Assembly (NCBI GenBank): GCA_937864275.1
Contig: CALMIW010000290.1
Span: 1 to 6,996, forward strand
Direction of reading: 5' to 3'
DNA from: an uncultured Dehalococcoidia bacterium
GTDB taxonomy: Bacteria > Chloroflexota > Dehalococcoidia > Tepidiformales > Tepidiformaceae
DNA: 6,996 bases
In this document: positions 1-5,826 of the stretch, one piece after another
How positions within the stretch are numbered: the first letter of the stretch is position 1
How the letters are laid out: the number at the start of each line of letters is the position of its first letter
Program-made: the position numbers and the translations under genes
The notes under the pieces: generated by a model
What the model was told of the DNA's origin: nothing
Databases searched by the model: none
Seen by the model: only the letters and a program-made list of their open reading frames with translations

Positions 1-44
1 CAACCGCTCCGAAAGCGCACGTCAGCGTCGCGGGGCCACGGGAT

Positions 45-74
45 TTGTGTCCGTTGCCCCCCGTCGACTAATGT
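45..74 (+). promoter_or_regulatory. Candidate promoter of the tRNA cluster
   Basis: A TTGTGT hexamer at 45-50 is followed after 18 nt by TAATGT at 69-74, resembling -35 and -10 elements of a housekeeping sigma factor. The -10 keeps the most conserved T, A and final T. Transcription would start near 81, about 30 nt before the mature tRNA-Gly, a normal leader length for a tRNA operon. I see no gene in 1-111. This is a pattern match only and the hexamers are imperfect. Confidence 0.4.
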
Positions 75-111
75 CTGGAAACGCAACGGGCGACGATCTC
101 GCCCGGAGCGT

Positions 112-184
112 GCGGATGTAGCGCAGTTGGTAGCGCATCACCTTGCCAAGGTGAGGGTCGCGGGTTCGAATCCCGTCATCCGCT
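112..184 (+). tRNA. tRNA-Gly (anticodon GCC)
   Basis: The acceptor stem pairs GCGGATG (112-118) with CATCCGC (177-183), and T184 is the discriminator. The D-arm is GCGC/GCGC and the 5-bp anticodon stem TCACC/GGTGA encloses the loop TTGCCAA, giving anticodon GCC. The T-arm carries the canonical TTCGAAT loop. The 3' CCA is not encoded, so it would be added by the tRNA nucleotidyltransferase, unlike in the two tRNAs that follow. It is first in a Gly-Cys-Val cluster. Confidence 0.97.
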
Positions 185-234
185 CGGAGGGATCGAGGAG
201 TCAGGTTGTCCTCACCAGGCTCGATACCTTTAGC

Positions 235-308
235 GGTGGAGTGGCCGAGTGGTGAGGCAGCGGCCTGCAAAGCCGTCAACACGGGTTCGATTCCCGTCTC
301 CACCTCCA
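235..308 (+). tRNA. tRNA-Cys (anticodon GCA)
   Basis: The acceptor stem GGTGGAG (235-241) pairs with CTCCACC (298-304), T305 is the discriminator and CCA is encoded at 306-308. The anticodon stem GCGGC/GCCGT, with one G-U pair, encloses loop CTGCAAA and gives anticodon GCA. The T-arm is ACGGG, TTCGATT, CCCGT. It lies 50 nt after tRNA-Gly and is probably co-transcribed with it. Confidence 0.96.
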
Positions 309-336
309 CGTCGGCGCGAGCCGCACGGAGAATCCT

Positions 337-411
337 GCGCGATTAGCTCAGCGGGAGAGCGCTTCCCTGACACGGAAGAGGTCACTGGTTCAATCCCAGT
401 ATCGCGCACCA
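337..411 (+). tRNA. tRNA-Val (anticodon GAC)
   Basis: The acceptor stem GCGCGAT (337-343) pairs with ATCGCGC (401-407), A408 is the discriminator and CCA is encoded at 409-411. The anticodon stem CTTCC/GGAAG encloses loop CTGACAC, giving anticodon GAC. The T-arm is ACTGG, TTCAATC, CCAGT. It is last of the cluster, and a strong terminator hairpin begins 6 nt after the CCA end. Confidence 0.97.
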
Positions 412-417
412 CAGATA

Positions 418-457
418 CCGCCCCCCGGCTTCAGGCCGGGGGGCGGCTGTCGTTTCT
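418..457 (+). terminator. Intrinsic terminator after the tRNA cluster, possibly bidirectional
   Basis: A perfect 12-bp stem pairs CCGCCCCCCGGC (418-429) with GCCGGGGGGCGG (435-446) across a 5-nt loop. A short pyrimidine-rich tail with three consecutive T follows at 453-455. The stem is almost all G-C and sits between convergent transcription units: the tRNAs from the left and the glycosyltransferase operon ending at 540 from the right. Because the stem is symmetric it may also stop the minus-strand operon, although the tail on that side has no T run. Confidence 0.85.
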
Positions 458-539
458 CCATCACTTGCCGCGGGAGCCCGCGCTTTCAGCTCTCGCCAAC
501 CGCCACCACTGCTCGGCAGCTCCGCCCTGCCGATCCAGG

Positions 540-1631
540 TCATGCCTCGGTGAGTGCCTCCACCATCGCCGGGAGCGTGTGGCCGATGTCGTGCTCTGTC
601 CGCGCCCGCACCCGTGCCGTCTCGGCAATCAGGTCCCGGCGCTCCGGGTCCGCCAGAAGCGCAGAGATCGCTTCGGCGAGCGAGTGGGGGTCGCCCGGGG
701 GCACAAGAACTCCAGCGCCACCTGACAGATACTCCGCCGCTCCCCCGTGGTCCGTTGCAATGACCGGCAGCCCGGCGGCCATGCACTCGAGCACACCCAA
801 CGGTCCGGCCTCCGGTAGCACGGACGCCGAGACCGCGATCGCCCAGCGACCGAGTACCTCAGTCCTGTCTACGTGACCCAGGAAGCGGACCCGACCCCGC
901 AGGTCGTCCCGGTCCGCCCGCTCGTGCAGGTCCCGGGAGTACGCCTCCTCCCCCGGCAGAGCGCCCCCGGCGATCTCTACCGTGGCCCCGGGGCACCGTG
1001 CGATCGCCTCGAGAAGGATGTCCTGCCCCTTCCACGGTGTGAGCGCGGCGAGGATTCCCACGGTGTGAGCACGGTCCGCAGTGCCGGTCACCTCGGGAGG
1101 TATGGATACCCCGTTGGGGCGGACCACCACCTCAGGAACCTGGGTCCGGATGGCCGATGCGGTCGCCTCGGACACCGCGACGGCTCGCCGTAGCCTCGCC
1201 GCCCCGGCGGCAACGGCGACGCGCTGCTTACGGCTGACGACCGTGTCGTGGACCAGCCAGGTAGTCACGCCGGATCGACGCGCCCGGGGGAACGCTGCGG
1301 GTAGCGCGGGCAGGGCGAAAAGAGAATTGACGACGACGACGTCGTCCTCACCGGTCACCGAGTTCAGGATGCGCCCGGCACGAATCCAGCGGGTGACTAC
1401 GCGGGCGATCCCTACCAGTCGACCGGCACCACCCCGGCCCTCGAGCCCGAGAGTGGGAATGGGGACATGACGTGTGCAGGCCGGGAATGCGTCCACGAGC
1501 GGGCCCGGTGGGCTGACCAGGATGATCTCGCGTCCGGCGGAATCGAGGTTGTCGGCGACATCGACGAGTACGTTCTCGGCGCCCGACCGGATTCCCGTCG
1601 CGTTGACCAAGACGATCGATCCGGTGCTCAT
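540..1631 (-). CDS. GT4-family glycosyltransferase (last gene of polysaccharide operon)
   Basis: 363-aa GT-B fold glycosyltransferase, expected to transfer a sugar from a nucleotide sugar to a lipid-linked or polysaccharide acceptor at the cytosolic face of the membrane. The N-terminal Rossmann half starts VLVNATGIRSGAEN (about 7-20), a glycine-containing acceptor-side loop typical of GT4. The C-terminal half carries the nucleotide-sugar loop around TPWKGQDILLEAI (Lys201) and an intact E-x7-E motif, Glu274 and Glu282, within PEAGPLGVLECMAAGLPVIA. The open frame extends much further upstream, but the ATG at 1631 is preferred. It is preceded by GGGAGG, begins at the usual start of the fold, and lies 7 nt after the stop of the upstream glycosyltransferase. 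Extension to 2039 would read deep into that gene. There is no signal peptide or clear membrane helix. It is the most downstream member of the minus-strand operon. The sugar and linkage cannot be assigned, and the family call is firm. Confidence 0.92.
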   Translation of the reverse strand: MSTGSIVLVNATGIRSGAENVLVDVADNLDSAGREIILVSPPGPLVDAFPACTRHVPIPTLGLEGRGGAGRLVGIARVVTRWIRAGRILNSVTGEDDVVVVNSLFALPALPAAFPRARRSGVTTWLVHDTVVSRKQRVAVAAGAARLRRAVAVSEATASAIRTQVPEVVVRPNGVSIPPEVTGTADRAHTVGILAALTPWKGQDILLEAIARCPGATVEIAGGALPGEEAYSRDLHERADRDDLRGRVRFLGHVDRTEVLGRWAIAVSASVLPEAGPLGVLECMAAGLPVIATDHGGAAEYLSGGAGVLVPPGDPHSLAEAISALLADPERRDLIAETARVRARTEHDIGHTLPAMVEALTEA

Positions 1632-1638
1632 GGCGTAC

Positions 1639-2694
1639 TCATCCTCCCGACGAGAGTGACTCGTATACAGACAGGGTCTCCCCTGCGACATGCGCCCACG
1701 TCCGCATGCCGACGACATCCTCAGAGGCGCGGCGAAGCTCGGATCGCCGGCCTGAGTCCTCGACCAGTTCCCGGAGCACCGATGTCCAGTTCTCCACTGT
1801 GTCACGGGGCACCACGACCGCGCCGTTGCCGACAGACTCAGGGATCCCTCCGACTGCGCTGGCGGCCACCACAGCACCACACGCCATAGCCTCGAGTGGC
1901 GGTAGTCCAAAACCCCCGTAGCGGGGGGCGTATGCCACGACGGGGGCCGCGCGATACAGAGCGGGGACGTCAACCCCGTCGACGTACCCGAGCCCGATCG
2001 AGCCCGACGGCCGGTCGGGTCCATCGGTTCCGGCGCCACCGAGGACCATCGGAATTCCGAGCTCCCGGGCCGCCTCGGCCACCACGTGCGGATTCTTTCT
2101 CGGTTCGAGGGTGCCGAGCTGCAGGATGACCCTCTCGGGGAGACCGTACTTCGCCCGCACCGCGTCGACCTCGTGGTCCTCGGGGACCCGCACCCATCCC
2201 GCCGGCGCCAGAGGCGTGACCGTGGCGTGTCGGCCCGTCAACGCCAGCACTCGCTCCGCAGTGAACTGTGACACCGCGATCACCGCGTCCGCGCGCCGGA
2301 TCGATCGACGAAGCAGCGCCCGCTCGCCCCCGGCCCGTACCGCCCCGAATGCCCAGGGGGTGTCGAAGACCGACATGTCGTGCACTGTGCTCACCGTGGC
2401 GCCGCGCTGACCGAGCGGTAGGTCAACATCGAGGGAATGAAAGACATCGGCGCCGGTGACAGCTCGCAGCCCGTGCAACGCACGCGCCGCCCCACTGCTG
2501 ACCGGTCTCCGGATCGCGGCAACCGCACCGGGGAGCTCATCCACCGCATCGGCCTGCACGACCGCGGCGAACCGCCGTCCGGTATGCAGAGCGGAGGTGG
2601 CGTGGATGAGCTCGCGCTGGTAGGTCTGGACTCCGCTCCCGCCCGGCCGGAGCGCCAGGGCGCCCCACACCACGGTCCGGCCGCGTCCGGTCAC
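1639..2694 (-). CDS. GT4-family glycosyltransferase with altered EX7E motif
   Basis: 351-aa GT-B glycosyltransferase of the mannosyl/rhamnosyl-transferase-like GT4 branch. The N-terminal loop RPGGSGVQTYQREL (16-29), VHDMSVF (104-110) and VIAVSQFTAERV (138-149) are typical. LGTLEPRKNP (193-202) supplies the donor-phosphate-binding Arg/Lys pair. In the C-terminal motif, normally YEGFGLPPLEAMA, this protein reads YGGFGLPPLEAMA. Gly260 (GGG at 1915-1917) therefore replaces the first Glu of E-x7-E, while Glu268 is kept. Start is a GTG at 2694 that overlaps the TGA of the sugar-phosphate transferase gene in a GTGA, with AAGGG about 9 nt upstream, indicating translational coupling. It would act after the initiating transferase. 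Substrate is unknown. The missing Glu may mark altered donor handling or a weakened enzyme, but the rest of the fold looks intact. Confidence 0.92.
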   Translation of the reverse strand: MTGRGRTVVWGALALRPGGSGVQTYQRELIHATSALHTGRRFAAVVQADAVDELPGAVAAIRRPVSSGAARALHGLRAVTGADVFHSLDVDLPLGQRGATVSTVHDMSVFDTPWAFGAVRAGGERALLRRSIRRADAVIAVSQFTAERVLALTGRHATVTPLAPAGWVRVPEDHEVDAVRAKYGLPERVILQLGTLEPRKNPHVVAEAARELGIPMVLGGAGTDGPDRPSGSIGLGYVDGVDVPALYRAAPVVAYAPRYGGFGLPPLEAMACGAVVAASAVGGIPESVGNGAVVVPRDTVENWTSVLRELVEDSGRRSELRRASEDVVGMRTWAHVAGETLSVYESLSSGG

Positions 2695-4223
2695 TTACCA
2701 GTGCCCTTGATCACGACCAGCAATGTCAGCAGGATCGACCGGATATCCATCCAGGGCGACCAGTTCTCGATGTAGAAATTGTCGAACATCACCCGATCGG
2801 CGATGCTCGTGTCACCGCGGAGGCCGTTGATCGCCGCCCATCCCGTGAGTCCCACCGGAACCCGGTGCCGAGCGGCGTAGCCGCGGTACTCGCCACTGAA
2901 GCGTTCGACGAAGTGCGGCCGCTCCGGGCGCGGTCCCACCAGGGCCATGTCGCCGCGGAAGACGTTATAGATCTGGGGGATCTCATCCAGGGACGACTTA
3001 CGGAGGAACGCACCGAGCGGCGAGATTCGCGGGTCACCAGCGATGTTCCAACGGGTCTGGGACTCGTTCTCGTCCGCGGGACGCATTGACCGGAACTTCA
3101 GCAGCTCGAACTCGCGTCCGCCCTCTCCGATACGGATCTGTCGGAACAGGACGGGAGCAGTCCGGTCATCGAGCTTGACTGCGAGAGCAATGGCCAGGAA
3201 CAGCGGTGAGAGCAGGACAAGTGCCAGGCCACTCAGCAGTACGTCCATGGGCCGCTTGAACTTCGACCACACCGAGCGGTGAGCCGACCGCTTTACGCGG
3301 ATCAGTGGGAGCGCGTTGATGCGATCCATCCGGCCCTCGACATTCAGGTAGTCGAACAGCCGCGGGACGATGAACACCTCCGCGTCCTCGTGGTCGCACT
3401 CGGTCAGCATCTTCAGCAGTTCGCGATCGTCATAGGCACCGAAGCCGATGATGACGGTGCGTACGCGATGGCGACGGATCACCTCGACCAGACCGGCGCT
3501 CGGGTTCTCGAGCGGAATACCCATCTCGAAGGCCGTGCGCCTGGCGGAAGCAGTCCGGTCAGCGTCGACAAGTGCGATCGGAGAAAGACCGAAGTCAGGA
3601 CGTTCCCGGAGCGTGCGGGCCAGGTCCAGCGAGGTGGAACCGGTTCCGACAATGATGGTGCGATGGCGGAATGCTCTGTAGCGCCGCCGACTCCACCGCA
3701 ACAGTGGCGCCACGACCATGCGCGTGATGACGAGGGTCGTCACCACCACTGCCGTGAAGTACATGAGGCTGAACAGGTTCATCCCGGCGTTCGAGACGAC
3801 CGCGCCGAACACGGACAGGACCGTACCAACCACCACGACCCGGGGCAGATCGTCGAGGACGGAGACGGTAAGGCGATGTCTGTAGAGCGTGGGCGAGAAC
3901 ATGATCGCGACGATCAGCGCCGACGCGGTCAACCACGGCCGCTCCGGAAGAAACAGCAAGGCGATGACGACGATGGCGATCGCGTCCGCGAGTCGGTGCC
4001 ACACGTCGAAGCGGTAGCGCGGGGTGACGAGCAGGAACCGAATCCGACGAACCCACGGTGAGCGATGCGTGACGGTCGCCCGCGCTTGGTCGGCCGTGGC
4101 ATCGACACCCCATGTGGAGTCGCGTAGTGGTGCGGAGTCGGTTGCTCGATCAGGAGCGCCTACTCGCGTGTCTGCGTCCTCACGGGAGTCAGCCAGGGCA
4201 CGGGTAGGGGCGGGAACGCTCAT
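2691..4223 (-). CDS. Polyprenyl-phosphate sugar-1-phosphate transferase (exopolysaccharide initiation)
   Basis: 510-aa initiating transferase of the WbaP/CpsE-like polyprenyl glycosylphosphotransferase family. It transfers a hexose-1-phosphate from a nucleotide sugar to undecaprenyl or decaprenyl phosphate in the inner leaflet. Order: a charged, probably disordered N-terminus (1-60); four hydrophobic segments (about 79-92, 97-112, 127-146, 149-173); a Rossmann-like cytosolic domain starting IIVGTGSTSLDLA (190-202); a fifth hydrophobic, probably re-entrant segment after RPMD (326-350); and the catalytic domain. The catalytic part shows VLFRQIRIG, LLKFRSM (374-380), the Asp-Glu dyad Asp413-Glu414 in SSLDEIPQ, ALVGPRPERP (427-436) and GLTGWAAINGLRGDT (458-472). 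Full length for the family. The ATG at 4223 overlaps the carrier-protein stop (ATGA), with AAGGA 6 nt upstream. The sugar is unknown. Coupling to a carrier protein gene is unusual and is discussed in the findings. Confidence 0.95.
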   Translation of the reverse strand: MSVPAPTRALADSREDADTRVGAPDRATDSAPLRDSTWGVDATADQARATVTHRSPWVRRIRFLLVTPRYRFDVWHRLADAIAIVVIALLFLPERPWLTASALIVAIMFSPTLYRHRLTVSVLDDLPRVVVVGTVLSVFGAVVSNAGMNLFSLMYFTAVVVTTLVITRMVVAPLLRWSRRRYRAFRHRTIIVGTGSTSLDLARTLRERPDFGLSPIALVDADRTASARRTAFEMGIPLENPSAGLVEVIRRHRVRTVIIGFGAYDDRELLKMLTECDHEDAEVFIVPRLFDYLNVEGRMDRINALPLIRVKRSAHRSVWSKFKRPMDVLLSGLALVLLSPLFLAIALAVKLDDRTAPVLFRQIRIGEGGREFELLKFRSMRPADENESQTRWNIAGDPRISPLGAFLRKSSLDEIPQIYNVFRGDMALVGPRPERPHFVERFSGEYRGYAARHRVPVGLTGWAAINGLRGDTSIADRVMFDNFYIENWSPWMDIRSILLTLLVVIKGTGK

Positions 4224-4471
4224 GCGAGGTCCTTCAGGGCTTCGACCATCGACCCGATACTGGAAAAGGTGGCCTTATTTAGACGATCGTCAGGGAACTC
4301 GACGTCAAACTCGTCTTCAAGTTCGAGCATCACCTGCACGGTTTGATGGGACGTCATTCCCGCATCGAAGAGATTGTCGGACGCGCTAAGTCCGCTGACA
4401 TCAACTTTCCCGGCCAGAACGGTATCAAGAGCCCCCCGGACCCGGTCCTCGGCTTCCTGCAGATCGTTCAT
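4220..4471 (-). CDS. Acyl/aminoacyl carrier protein
   Basis: 83-aa, acidic, four-helix carrier protein whose Ser would be modified with 4'-phosphopantetheine to carry a thioester-bound group. Ser41 lies in DNLFDAGMTSHQTVQVMLELE (32-52), where the common Asp before Ser is Thr. The helix after it and DEFDVEFPDDRLNKATFSSI (53-72) are typical of stand-alone carrier proteins. The DAGMTS-type site resembles carrier proteins that partner with amino acid:[carrier protein] ligases, and such a ligase is encoded divergently 413 nt away, so an aminoacyl cargo is the best inference. A GGGGAGG ribosome site sits just upstream of the ATG at 4471. It is first in the operon and overlaps the sugar-phosphate transferase by 4 nt. 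GC content is visibly lower than in its neighbours (about 47% in 4261-4320 by hand count). A fatty-acyl or D-alanine carrier role is an alternative. Confidence 0.9.
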   Translation of the reverse strand: MNDLQEAEDRVRGALDTVLAGKVDVSGLSASDNLFDAGMTSHQTVQVMLELEDEFDVEFPDDRLNKATFSSIGSMVEALKDLA

Positions 4472-4495
4472 GCCCTCCCCTTTGGCCCGTCGACA

Positions 4496-4531
4496 CTGTT
4501 TAGTAATAGTGCATGTGGACGGTTTTGTTAC
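4496..4531 (-). promoter_or_regulatory. Candidate promoter of the carrier protein/EPS operon
   Basis: Read on the minus strand, GTAACA (4526-4531) and TATTAC (4503-4508) are separated by exactly 17 nt and each matches 4 of 6 consensus positions of a housekeeping promoter. Transcription would begin near 4496, leaving about a 24-nt leader that includes the GGGGAGG ribosome site of the carrier protein. The -35 lies inside an operator-like inverted repeat. Confidence 0.4.
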
Positions 4532-4548
4532 CCGCCAGTAAGAGTAAG
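4528..4548. repeat. Operator-like inverted repeat plus tandem AGTAAG
   Basis: TTACCCGCCAGTAA (4528-4541) is an imperfect palindrome: TTAC/GTAA ends and a central GC pair. It overlaps a tandem hexamer, AGTAAG twice, at 4537-4548. A further AGTAA occurs at 4502-4506. The repeat covers the proposed -35 of the carrier-protein operon, where a TetR- or MarR-like regulator could bind. No regulator gene is in the window. Confidence 0.4.
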
Positions 4549-4829
4549 AAGACTCACACCGCGCTCATCGGGCTCTGCGCCGGGAACCACGACTGCGCCG
4601 CGAGGTGCTGCCGGGCGATCGGATTTTCGCCGACAATCCCTTGCCTACAGCGCATTTCGTCGGCACGCACGCGCAATTGCTACAGCGAATCCCACTCAGA
4701 AACCGGCTGCCAACACCGGACCTTGTGACCAAAACCATATCGGCTAACTCGCAGGACCGAGACGATGATCACCAGTTGGGTAGCATCCCCTGCGGGCATA
4801 CGGGTGAGTCCACGACCCTCCCGGCATCG

Positions 4830-4844
4830 CACGAACGGTTCGTG
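4830..4844. repeat. Perfect inverted repeat upstream of the ligase gene
   Basis: CACGAACGGTTCGTG has two perfectly complementary 7-base arms around a single central G. It ends 40 nt before the ligase ATG. The compact symmetry suits a dimeric regulator site. With a one-base spacer it would not form a good RNA hairpin without losing inner pairs, so an operator is likelier than an attenuator. Confidence 0.45.
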
Positions 4845-4884
4845 GGTGGCCTCAGCCCGGACACGAGAGGTGGATTGCGCGTTC

Positions 4885-5826
4885 ATGACCTCGATCGACA
4901 CCCTTCACGATCAGTTCAGGCGGGAACTCGTCGAGGCCGGGCTGCTCTTCGACACCGGACTGGACGGCCTCTACGCCCGCGGTGCCGAGTTTGAGCGCAT
5001 CCTCGACGCGGTGGATCACCTGATCACTCGAGATGGACACGCTGCCAGCGACCTGACTCCGGCGGGGAGTGGATACCGACTGTATCGATTTCCCCCGGTG
5101 TTCCCTCGCGACGTGTACGACAAGACCGACTACATCGAGTCCTTCCCGGATCTCACCGGGCTCGTCCACACGTTCACCGGGTCGAGCTCGGATCACCGGG
5201 CACTGTTGGCCCAGCGGGCAGCCGACGAATCCTGGGATCACCACCTGACCCCGGGCGACACCGTCATGGTCTCCTCTGCGTGCCACCCGCTCTACGGGGC
5301 GATCCCACAGCAGCTTCCCGAGGGCGGAATCGCGGCCGAGGTGAACGGATACTGCTTCCGCCACGAACCGTCGCCGGACCCGATGCGCATGCAGGCGTTC
5401 CGGATGCACGAGTTCGTGCGGATCGGCACCCCCTCGGAGGCTGCAGAGTTCCGGACAGCCTGGGTCGGGCGGGCCCAAGGCCTGCTGTCCGGTCTGGGGC
5501 TCGAAGTGGAGGCCGTCGCCGCCAACGATCCGTTCTTCGGACGTGCGGGCAAGCTCCTGGCCAACGAACAGCTCTCGAACAACCTCAAGACCGAGCTCGT
5601 CGTGCATGTCTACGGGGACGACCATCCCGCCGACGCGATCGCCTCGTGCAATCTCGCGGAGGACCACTTCGGGCGGAACTTCTCCCTGACCCTGCCGGAC
5701 GGGTCAACCGCGCACAGCGCGTGTGTCGGCTTCGGTTTGGAGCGGATCACCCTTGCCCTCCTGTCGGTTCACGGCACAGACCCGGCACAGTGGCCGGCTA
5801 CTGTGCGGGAGACCCTGTTCCCGTGA
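4885..5826 (+). CDS. Amino acid:[carrier protein] ligase (class II aaRS-like)
   Basis: 313-aa homologue of the catalytic core of atypical (archaeal-type) seryl-tRNA synthetase. Family members, described in Bradyrhizobium and Agrobacterium, activate a small amino acid such as glycine or alanine with ATP and transfer it to the phosphopantetheine of a carrier protein rather than to tRNA. Visible marks: class II motif 2 at CFRHE (157-161, Arg159) with its loop; a probable zinc site of Cys133 (SSACHPLYG), Glu176 (FRMHEFVRIG) and Cys280 (AHSACVGFGLERI); and motif 3 GLER (284-287). There is no tRNA-binding arm. The ATG at 4885 is preferred over in-frame GTG 4846 and ATG 4765: AGGTGG lies 11 nt upstream and homologues begin near here, while the upstream 40 residues look random. 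Its stop overlaps the hydrolase GTG. The partner is probably the 83-aa carrier protein encoded divergently. The amino acid cannot be read from the sequence. Confidence 0.88.
   Translation: MTSIDTLHDQFRRELVEAGLLFDTGLDGLYARGAEFERILDAVDHLITRDGHAASDLTPAGSGYRLYRFPPVFPRDVYDKTDYIESFPDLTGLVHTFTGSSSDHRALLAQRAADESWDHHLTPGDTVMVSSACHPLYGAIPQQLPEGGIAAEVNGYCFRHEPSPDPMRMQAFRMHEFVRIGTPSEAAEFRTAWVGRAQGLLSGLGLEVEAVAANDPFFGRAGKLLANEQLSNNLKTELVVHVYGDDHPADAIASCNLAEDHFGRNFSLTLPDGSTAHSACVGFGLERITLALLSVHGTDPAQWPATVRETLFP

Larger units (their letters stand above)
4472..4884. other. Divergent intergenic regulatory region
   Basis: 413 nt between the divergent carrier-protein and ligase genes. Its left end (4495-4555) is AT-rich for this genome and holds the candidate operon promoter and repeats described separately. 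The right end holds a perfect inverted repeat at 4830-4844. I could not find a convincing promoter for the ligase. The best pair, TTGTGA at 4723-4728 with TAACTC at 4745-4750, has a poor -10. GCAATTGC at 4673-4680 is an 8-bp palindrome of no clear meaning. Short open frames here lack ribosome sites and recognisable motifs, so I see no gene. Confidence 0.6.

Noticed and set aside
112..411. The tRNA cluster as an integration site bounding a genomic island
   Set aside because: I found no second copy of a tRNA 3' end and no integrase in the window, so there is no direct support.
22..412. Open frames on the minus strand across the tRNA genes, giving peptides such as DDGIRTRDPHLGK, DTGIEPVTSSVSGK and GDGNRTRVDGFAG
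   Set aside because: These are the well-known antisense translations of tRNA-Gly, tRNA-Val and tRNA-Cys genes, often misannotated as proteins. The tRNA structures account for the sequence.
1632..2039. N-terminal extension of the last glycosyltransferase to an upstream start at 2039
   Set aside because: The extension lies entirely within the preceding glycosyltransferase gene in another frame and has no family resemblance. The ATG at 1631 has a ribosome site and the proper fold start.
2789..4113. Several long open frames antisense or out of frame within the sugar-phosphate transferase gene
   Set aside because: They are Arg/Pro/Ser-rich shadows of a GC-rich gene with clear family motifs in the proper frame.
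4765..4884. A 40-residue N-terminal extension of the ligase from ATG 4765
   Set aside because: No ribosome site, low-complexity Arg/Ser-rich residues, and it would place the perfect palindrome inside coding sequence. The family length fits a start at 4885.
4680..4901. 73-aa minus-strand open frame in the divergent intergenic region
   Set aside because: It overlaps the ligase start and has no recognisable motif or convincing ribosome site; likely chance in GC-rich DNA.
4885..5826. Reading the ligase as a true seryl-tRNA synthetase
   Set aside because: It is far shorter than SerRS, lacks a tRNA-binding domain and sits with a carrier protein gene.
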